Source: Prevotella sp.
GTDB taxonomy: Bacteria > Bacteroidota > Bacteroidia > Bacteroidales > Bacteroidaceae
Length of the DNA stretch: 64,000 nt
Assembly (NCBI GenBank): GCA_017471465.1
Contig: JAFUTI010000006.1
Location: 1 to 64,000, forward strand
Reading direction: 5' to 3'
Made by a program: the position numbers and the translations under genes. The notes beneath the pieces were generated by a model. That model did no database searches. It was given only the letters and a program-made list of their open reading frames with translations, and was not told where the DNA came from. This document shows positions 58,486 to 64,000 of the stretch, one piece after another (position 1 is the stretch's first letter; every line of letters begins with the position of its first letter).

Positions 58486-59484
58486 ATGGTTTGGATAAAG
58501 CTCCCTTTCCGCGAGGAGAAGGAGCTTTTTTCTTCTCTGTACGACATCATGGGGTTCTATCCTCATGATATCAGCTACTATAGACAGGCACTGATGCACA
58601 AGAGTGTGGGTCGCCGTAACGACAAGGGGAGACCTCTGAACAATGAGCGTTTGGAATTCTTGGGCGATGCATTGCTTGATGCTGTTGTGGGACATATTGT
58701 CTACGACCACTTTCCTGGCAAACGTGAAGGCTTTCTTACAAATACGCGGTCGAAACTTGTCAGCCGCGATACCCTTGGCAAGCTGGCCGAAGAGATGGGT
58801 CTGACGAGTCTCATACTTAGTAGCGGACATAGCAACTCCCATAACAGCTATGTGGCCGGCAACGCCTTTGAGGCATTGGTAGGAGCTATTTATCTGGACC
58901 AGGGCTACGATGCTGTCATGCGCTTTATCAAGAAGCGTATCCTGGCCCGTATTATCAATATCGACAAGGTAGCCTATAAGGAGGTTAACTTCAAGTCGAA
59001 GCTTTTGGAATGGAGCCAGAAGAACCGTGTGCGTATGGAGTACCGTATGCAGAAGCAAGAGACCGACAAGGAGAGCGGTTCACCTGTTTTCAGGTTCCAG
59101 GTCTTTATGGAGGGTGTTGCCGGTGAGTCGGGTCAGGGTTTTTCGAAGAAAGAAGCCCAGCAATTAGCATCTGAGGCTACGCTAAAGCGCCTGAAGTGTG
59201 AACCACAGTTCATCGATGCCATCTTTACCGCTAAGTCAGACCGTACGAAGATGGAGGAGATGCCTACGATGGCTGTTCCCTCTACCGAACAGGAGCAGGA
59301 CTTTGTTGTTCATCAGGAAGCCGATCCAGAAGAGTTCTCTGCGGCTCCTGCAAAGCCAGAGGCATCAAATAATACTGTGGAGACGGACGAGTTTGACTTG
59401 AGCGACATCACGGCAACGCCCAAGGAGCAGTCACGTGAAGATATTATTGCAGCAGCCGAGGCGGCCGCCTTTGCTGAAGAATAA
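58486..59484 (+). CDS. rnc: Ribonuclease III with acidic C-terminal extension
   Basis: RNase III cuts double-stranded RNA, including rRNA precursors. The catalytic signature NNERLEFLGDALLDAVVGH and the second motif AGNAFEALVGAIYLD are intact. The double-stranded-RNA-binding domain covers about residues 155-230 (FKSKLLEWSQKNRVRMEYRMQ to EATLKRLKC). After it an extra ~95 residues are rich in Glu, Thr, Ala and Pro (QEADPEEFSAAPAKPEASNN and on to the end). I chose ATG 58486 (MVWIKLPFREEKELF), 8 bp after the fabF stop; earlier in-frame ATGs lie inside fabF. The protein is 332 residues. Confidence 0.92.
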   Translation: MVWIKLPFREEKELFSSLYDIMGFYPHDISYYRQALMHKSVGRRNDKGRPLNNERLEFLGDALLDAVVGHIVYDHFPGKREGFLTNTRSKLVSRDTLGKLAEEMGLTSLILSSGHSNSHNSYVAGNAFEALVGAIYLDQGYDAVMRFIKKRILARIINIDKVAYKEVNFKSKLLEWSQKNRVRMEYRMQKQETDKESGSPVFRFQVFMEGVAGESGQGFSKKEAQQLASEATLKRLKCEPQFIDAIFTAKSDRTKMEEMPTMAVPSTEQEQDFVVHQEADPEEFSAAPAKPEASNNTVETDEFDLSDITATPKEQSREDIIAAAEAAAFAEE

Positions 59485-59493
59485 GAAAAAGAA

Positions 59494-60513
59494 TCATACG
59501 TTTTTGAGGTATTCTTTGAGCGCATCAATGAGTACCTCATTTTCTTTGGCCGTCTGTGCCGATACGCGGAAACAACGGTTGTCGAGTCCGTGGAAGTTGG
59601 AAGCATCACGGATAAGGATGCCATAGTTATCAATGAGCCATTGTTTCAGGTGGGCAGACGTACCACGCTCAAGGTAGCAGAGCATGAAGTTGGCGTCGCT
59701 GTCCATCAGCATCAGTCCGGGTATCTTGCTCAGTTCGCTGTGCAGCCTTTGCGCCTCATCCAGATATGCTTTTTTGTCGGGAATGACTTCTATATGGTTT
59801 TTCACCAGGAAGCGTCCTGCCTCGATGGCTAAGGCGTTCACTGTCCAGGGTTGGCGCAGCTGGCGCAACCGGTCGATGATGATGGGCGAGGCCGTGATGT
59901 AGCCCAGCCTCAGTCCCGGGATACAGTATTGCTTCGTCATCGAGTGCAGCAGGATGAGGTTATGACAGTCCATCATCTCTCTGGGCACCAACATCGACTT
60001 CATCGTGTAGCCCTCATACGACTGGTCTACAATGAAAGTATAGTTACGTTGCTCTCGGATGACATGGCTCATCAGTGCCTTCAGCATGACGTTACCCGTT
60101 GGGTTGTTGGGGTTGCAGAGCCAGTAGAGACGGTTGTCAGGCAGCACTTCCATATCGTCATTATCATAGTATGAGATGATATGATTATTGATACGGCAGG
60201 CATCAGCGTACTCGTTGAAAGTGGGTTGTGGAATGACGGATGCCCAGCCGCTGAACAGCTGTGCTGTGAGGTAGATAGCCTCGGTGGCACCGGCAGTCAC
60301 CATGAGGTGTGTCGGTGGTATCCCCAACTCTTCAGCCAGTATGGCCTCCAGCTCTTTAGCTTCAGGTTCGGGATAGGAGCCGACGATATCAAGCCTTGTG
60401 GCCAGATGTGCCTTCAGCGCTGTCAGGTCAGCAAAGCCTGGCAGGTTGGAGCTGAAGTTCATCTTAATGTTTCCGCCGTAGCGGAAGATGTCGTCACCAT
60501 GTCCCTGTATCAT
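59494..60513 (-). CDS. cobD: CobD-like PLP-dependent aminotransferase
   Basis: A 339-residue type I PLP enzyme. The opening GHGDDIFRYGG then KMNFSSNLPG follows the CobD pattern (threonine-phosphate decarboxylase, which supplies aminopropanol phosphate for cobalamin), as distinct from ordinary HisC. The PLP Lys is in HSMTKQYCIPGLRLGY, and CNPNNPTGN holds the cofactor. It shares ATGA with the ABC ATPase gene upstream, whose BtuD/FecE type fits corrinoid or iron uptake. HisC-like function is the alternative; the N-terminal motif favours CobD. Confidence 0.75.
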   Translation of the reverse strand: MIQGHGDDIFRYGGNIKMNFSSNLPGFADLTALKAHLATRLDIVGSYPEPEAKELEAILAEELGIPPTHLMVTAGATEAIYLTAQLFSGWASVIPQPTFNEYADACRINNHIISYYDNDDMEVLPDNRLYWLCNPNNPTGNVMLKALMSHVIREQRNYTFIVDQSYEGYTMKSMLVPREMMDCHNLILLHSMTKQYCIPGLRLGYITASPIIIDRLRQLRQPWTVNALAIEAGRFLVKNHIEVIPDKKAYLDEAQRLHSELSKIPGLMLMDSDANFMLCYLERGTSAHLKQWLIDNYGILIRDASNFHGLDNRCFRVSAQTAKENEVLIDALKEYLKNV

Positions 60514-61295
60514 GCTGTCTTGTCTATCTTAATAGTTAATGTGTCACTATCGAAACGTATGCCGTGCCGTTCTATGAACCGGCTCAGAACACCGTCTTCT
60601 GCCAACTCTTGCGGTGTACCGATAAAAAGTCCTCCTGAGGGTTTGTCCATCAGCCAGATGCAGTCGGCCACCTGCAGAGCCAGTTCCAGGTCGTGGGTTG
60701 ACAGGAAGATGACTTTCTGCGACTCCAGGCAGATGCGTCGCAACATCAACAACACCTCTACCTTGCTGGGAAAGTCGAGGAAGGCCGTCGGCTCGTCCAG
60801 GTAGATGACGGGTGTCTGCTGTGCCAGTGCCTTGGCAATCATCACCTTCTGACGCTCACCGTCCGACAGCGTCTCCAGCAGTCGTTCTGCCAGGTCGCTG
60901 CTGCCTACCTGTTGCATGGCGGCATCGACAATGTCCATATCCTCCTTGGAGCACGTGCCCCAAAACCCGGTATAGGGCGACCGTCCCAGACTCACCAGCT
61001 CCCTGGCCGTCATACTCCTCACCTCAGGTTTCTCGGTGAGTACGACACCTATTGTCTGGCTTAGTTCTGCTGCAGTGAAGTTGCCTATCTCACGACCGCC
61101 AATCAATATTTCTCCTCCCAGTTTCGGCTGGAAGGCCGACAGTGTGCGCAGCAATGTTGACTTGCCAACGCCATTAGCACCCAGCAGACACGTCAACTGA
61201 CCCTGCAGGATGCTTGCGTTGATGTTGTCAGCCACTACTCTGGTATTATTCTTGCTTTGGTAGCCGATGCACAACTGTCGTAGTTCCACATTCAT
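60510..61295 (-). CDS. ABC transporter ATPase, FecE/BtuD type
   Basis: A 261-residue ATP-binding protein for an importer of corrinoids or iron chelates. Walker A: CLLGANGVGKSTLLRTL; signature: LSDGERQKVMIAKAL; Walker B: VIYLDEPTAFLDFPSKVE; H-loop in STHDLELAL. The start ATG 61295 gives MNVELRQLCIGY; the longer frame from 61310 starts above the -7 box. It is coupled to the cobD-like gene, so vitamin B12 uptake (BtuD) is the favoured role. The permease and binding-protein genes are not in the window. Confidence 0.88.
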   Translation of the reverse strand: MNVELRQLCIGYQSKNNTRVVADNINASILQGQLTCLLGANGVGKSTLLRTLSAFQPKLGGEILIGGREIGNFTAAELSQTIGVVLTEKPEVRSMTARELVSLGRSPYTGFWGTCSKEDMDIVDAAMQQVGSSDLAERLLETLSDGERQKVMIAKALAQQTPVIYLDEPTAFLDFPSKVEVLLMLRRICLESQKVIFLSTHDLELALQVADCIWLMDKPSGGLFIGTPQELAEDGVLSRFIERHGIRFDSDTLTIKIDKTA

Positions 61296-61299
61296 GCCA

Positions 61300-61331
61300 C
61301 AAAAATACATAATAATTTAGAAAAAAGCAAA
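61300..61331 (-). promoter_or_regulatory. Promoter of the ABC ATPase-cobD operon, almost leaderless
   Basis: On the minus strand TTTG (61328-61331), 20 bp, TATTTTTG (61300-61307). The chosen ATG is at 61295, 4 nt from the box. Confidence 0.8.
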
Positions 61332-61336
61332 TTTTT

Positions 61337-64000
61337 TCAGAAAATTGTCATATATAAGTCGATGAGACGGGCGAAGACGGGGTTGCGGCGCAGCAGCCGG
61401 GCGTTGCCCGTCATCAGCAACTGCTTGCGGGCACGGGTGATGGCGACATTCAGTTTTCGGTCGATGACGTAGCCGTCTTCAACGAAGCAGTTTGATGTGA
61501 GGAAGTCTAACTGATAGGGACGGCTGACGGTGAAGGAGTAGATGATGACGTCGCGTTGTGAGCCTTGATAGCGCTCAACGGTGTCTATGGAGATGTCGTT
61601 CATGATGGGCAGGCCGAGATGTGCTATTTCTTCGCGTATCATGGTAATCTGGTTGCGGTAGGGCACGATGACGCCCACCGTGCGCTGAGGGTCGAAACTG
61701 GCACCGTAGAAACGATGGACACGTCGTAGCAGGTCGGCGACGACACGTGCTTCAGACCGATTGGCTTTGTCGGAGGGTTGGGGTTCGGCGGGCTGTACGT
61801 CGAAGAAGAGTACGCGGTGGTTTTTCAGCTTGTCGTCGCAGGCATCTTCTGATGGCAAGTCATAATGGAGCGATGTGTCTAATTGGTGTTTCAGTGGCAC
61901 AGGTTCCAGCTGTTCGCGGCGATAGAACATCCTGTTAGGGAAGGCGGCGATGTCAGGATGCATTCGTCCTTGATGGTGCAGCACGCCCACGAAAGCTTGG
62001 CGACCGCATTGCTGTTCCCATCGTATGAGGCGTTCGAAGAGCGAGTGGCGGCAATCGGTGATGCCGATGGCGTTGAGCAACGGGTTGTCCACTTGCGACT
62101 CCTGTTCCGTCTGTTGGACGACGGCGGGCAGCTGCTTGTGGTCGCCGATGAGGATGAAGCGGTCGATGCTGTCGCTGGCAAGCAGCCCGACGATGCCCGG
62201 CTCCAGAATCTGTGACGCCTCGTCAACAATGGCGAGCGAGAAGTGTTTCAGCTGGAAGATATAGGGCCGTGCCTGTAACATCGATGTAGTGCCGACGATG
62301 ATGCGTGTCGTGCTGATGCGTTGGCGTATGTCGTCGAGTTTTGGCTTGTCGCCGAGAATATTTTCCAGCAGGTGGGGCTTGAAGCGCGGGTCGCACGACG
62401 TCTCGTTGCCAATGCGCAGGTAGTCGTGTGCGGCATCGTCGAGCATGGCGCATATCTCATCGACGGCTCTGTTGGTATAGCTCATCAGCAACAGGTCGCC
62501 TTCCGTCTCGTCGACGATGAAGCGCAGGGCCATCGACGTCTTTCCCGTGCCCGGCGGGCCTACCAGCAGGAAGTAGTCGCGGGCTTGTTTGGCCTGCAGC
62601 ACGATGTCGTCGTAATGCGGGTTATAGGTGTGCGACAGTTGCAGGCTAGTGTCCTGCCGTGGTATTCGCTGTCCCAGCAGCAAGGCGCGCCTGTCGTTAC
62701 TGGCCGTAGTCAGCTGGTAGATGCTTTTCAGTGCACTCGTCGTGTTCTGGTCGCTGCCGGCGTGTTCGATGGCCCACGGTCCTTGGTTCATCACGTCGTC
62801 GGCCTCTACGCCCTCATTCAGTTTCACTTTCACCCCGTCAGGCCCGATGTCCTCTAACGTACCTTTATATAAGACGGCTTTCCTCACGTCAGGTTCGTCG
62901 CCGTCGTAGTTGTAGAGGTAGACCATGTCGCCGCGTCGAAAGTTGAGGGTAGGCGAGGGCTCGTTGCTGAGGATGATGTTGCCCGTCTCCATCTTTTCTG
63001 TCAGCGGCATGTTCCATAGGTCGCTGACAGCACCGCCCTGTCCTTCCTGACGTCCCACCTTGGCAAGCAGTTGTTCACGGTAGACGAAGGTCATCATCCG
63101 CTCCACGTAGGCCTGCTCCAGTGGCGATAGTGTTGCCAGCTGTTGTGTGAAAGCCGTCAGCTGAGGCTCGATATAGCGATAGTAAAAGCCGTCTTTCTTG
63201 GCACCGGCGTAGATGGTGTCGGCCGACAACGACGGGAAGATGCGGCCAAAGCCCTCGCGAGCTATGAGCAGGTCGGTGGCGACAATTTGGTTGCGCAGAC
63301 GGATGGCCTCGTGGAACAGCTCACGGTAGAAGTTGACGTAGAGCAGTCCGCGGCGTGCAGGATAGCGCGAATAGAGCAGTCGGATGTCGACCTGCGAGTC
63401 GGTGCGTCCGAAGTTATAGCGCAGGATGCCGTAGTAGAGCAGCAACTGCACGTAGTGGTCTTCTTTGTGGTGGGCTGTCTGTCCGTCGACGGCTTGTTCT
63501 ATGTTATAGTTCTTTCCTGACTTTTGCTCCACCAGCAGCCGCATATCGCTGGTCATCAGGTCGACGCGTCCTTGGATTCCCAGCTGTTCGCAGACAAACG
63601 ACGGTTCGAGGAGTGCGTGTTGGCGGTCATAGCCATGGTCGAAGAGCAGTGCCACCGTTTCCTTGATATTGGCGGCCTGTTGCCGGGCATCGTCAACGAA
63701 GGCGGCGGCGTTGAAGTCGTCGCAGGTCGTGAATTGCAAAGCCTGTTTGCGAAAGAAACGGTTCATCGTATCGGCCGTTGTACCAGGCTGTTCGTTGACA
63801 ATGTCGTCAAGTGCAGCGCCGGCGAAATTACCGAGCAGGATAGCCTGCGTATTGCTGTGAGGCTTCAGCCGCTCCACGGTGTAGAGCAGCGGGTGATGAC
63901 CGTATTCCGACTGGAAGCAGCGGGCGATGGCTGAGACATCGACGAGAAAGTCGGGTTCGACAATGATGAGCGACGGGCTTACGCTGTCGCCGTCGACATG
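61337..64000 (-). CDS. Dna2-like nuclease-helicase (5' end beyond window)
   Basis: A superfamily 1 helicase joined to a RecB/Cas4-type nuclease. The open frame runs past the right edge: 41 further codons above the GTG at 63877 read HVDGDSVSPSLIIVEPDFLVD and on, so the true start is outside. The nuclease core GRVDLM then LLVEQKSGK (Asp ... Glu-x-Lys) is at the N-terminal third. The helicase shows Walker A GPPGTGKTSMA, motif II IVDEASQ, RYQGSQRDVIIYS and LNVAITRARKQL. The combination resembles Dna2, which processes flaps and broken ends. At least 887 residues are in the window. Confidence 0.88.
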   Translation of the reverse strand, partial: HVDGDSVSPSLIIVEPDFLVDVSAIARCFQSEYGHHPLLYTVERLKPHSNTQAILLGNFAGAALDDIVNEQPGTTADTMNRFFRKQALQFTTCDDFNAAAFVDDARQQAANIKETVALLFDHGYDRQHALLEPSFVCEQLGIQGRVDLMTSDMRLLVEQKSGKNYNIEQAVDGQTAHHKEDHYVQLLLYYGILRYNFGRTDSQVDIRLLYSRYPARRGLLYVNFYRELFHEAIRLRNQIVATDLLIAREGFGRIFPSLSADTIYAGAKKDGFYYRYIEPQLTAFTQQLATLSPLEQAYVERMMTFVYREQLLAKVGRQEGQGGAVSDLWNMPLTEKMETGNIILSNEPSPTLNFRRGDMVYLYNYDGDEPDVRKAVLYKGTLEDIGPDGVKVKLNEGVEADDVMNQGPWAIEHAGSDQNTTSALKSIYQLTTASNDRRALLLGQRIPRQDTSLQLSHTYNPHYDDIVLQAKQARDYFLLVGPPGTGKTSMALRFIVDETEGDLLLMSYTNRAVDEICAMLDDAAHDYLRIGNETSCDPRFKPHLLENILGDKPKLDDIRQRISTTRIIVGTTSMLQARPYIFQLKHFSLAIVDEASQILEPGIVGLLASDSIDRFILIGDHKQLPAVVQQTEQESQVDNPLLNAIGITDCRHSLFERLIRWEQQCGRQAFVGVLHHQGRMHPDIAAFPNRMFYRREQLEPVPLKHQLDTSLHYDLPSEDACDDKLKNHRVLFFDVQPAEPQPSDKANRSEARVVADLLRRVHRFYGASFDPQRTVGVIVPYRNQITMIREEIAHLGLPIMNDISIDTVERYQGSQRDVIIYSFTVSRPYQLDFLTSNCFVEDGYVIDRKLNVAITRARKQLLMTGNARLLRRNPVFARLIDLYMTIF

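Noticed and set aside
59425..59445. Third parS-like site in rnc (AGTCACGTGAAG)
   Set aside because: It keeps only the TCACGTGAA core; the outer bases do not match and it is not palindromic beyond 8 bp.
1..64000. tRNA, rRNA or prophage genes
   Set aside because: I looked for cloverleaf-type segments, rRNA signature stretches, integrases and phage structural genes and found none. Short tRNA genes could still be missed by eye.

Overview
The window looks like chromosomal DNA from a Bacteroidales bacterium, most likely Prevotellaceae. Reasons: Bacteroidota-type promoters (TTTG, about 20 bp, TAnnTTTG, very often TATCTTTG) upstream of many genes; a PorZ-like type IX secretion protein; lipoproteins with acidic residues after the lipobox Cys; a three-gene succinate dehydrogenase/fumarate reductase operon with a one-piece cytochrome b; secreted pectin-degrading enzymes; and DUF4254 and BspA-like proteins. 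The species cannot be fixed from sequence reading alone. I saw no rRNA, tRNA or CRISPR array.

Layout. 1-99 is the tail of a transposase. 0.2-8 kb: ferritin, an EamA transporter, sdhCAB, a TrmH methylase, a sugar acetyltransferase and a lipoprotein serpin. 8-19 kb is core housekeeping: mnmG-apt-uvrC, with a parS-like palindrome in each of the two intergenic gaps, then dtd-membrane protein-mazG-deoC, a polyprenyl synthase and polA. 18.6-22.5 kb: lipoprotein-ychF-lgt-TPR operon. 22.5-24.3 kb is a scarred accessory patch: a fic gene between two copies of a terminator/promoter module, a nucleotidyltransferase with an internal stop, and a decayed BspA-like fragment. 24-27 kb: mutS and a 29-bp perfect hairpin. 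27-35 kb is a small pectin region: a carboxypeptidase-regulatory-domain protein, a GH28-GH43 fusion, a divergent PL9 pectate lyase and a fucose-isomerase-like enzyme. 35-37.6 kb carries two related antitoxin/PIN toxin loci (the second broken), with a 120-nt near-perfect hairpin between them. 38-42 kb: phosphatase, a second serpin in an operon with an ECF sigma factor and a membrane-anchored beta-barrel protein, then an acyltransferase convergent with an SGNH hydrolase. 43-50 kb: leuS (with an in-frame palindromic insertion), yitT, rdgB, porZ. 50-53 kb: membrane proteins, a CotH fragment, nadA. 53.85-54.24 kb is a candidate replication origin. 54-59.5 kb: TrmH methylase, then DUF4254-GT9-rubredoxin on the minus strand, then acpP-fabF-rnc. 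59.5-64 kb: CobD-like enzyme with an ABC ATPase, and a Dna2-like nuclease-helicase running off the right edge.

How it fits together. The most striking feature is chromosomal: a gene-poor AT-rich stretch with one perfect DnaA box and four TTTTCCACA boxes at exact 12-bp spacing lies about 44 kb from two parS-like ParB sites. This suggests the window spans the replication origin and part of its segregation centromere. The envelope genes (lgt, PorZ, GT9, acyltransferase/SGNH pair, GtrA) and the secreted pectinases fit a gut or rumen saccharolytic anaerobe. Palindromic elements recur (leuS insertion, the acpP-fabF gap, the mutS-27 kb gap), each of a different family, and look like genome-wide repeats. 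Several promoters sit so close to the start codon that their mRNAs should be nearly leaderless.
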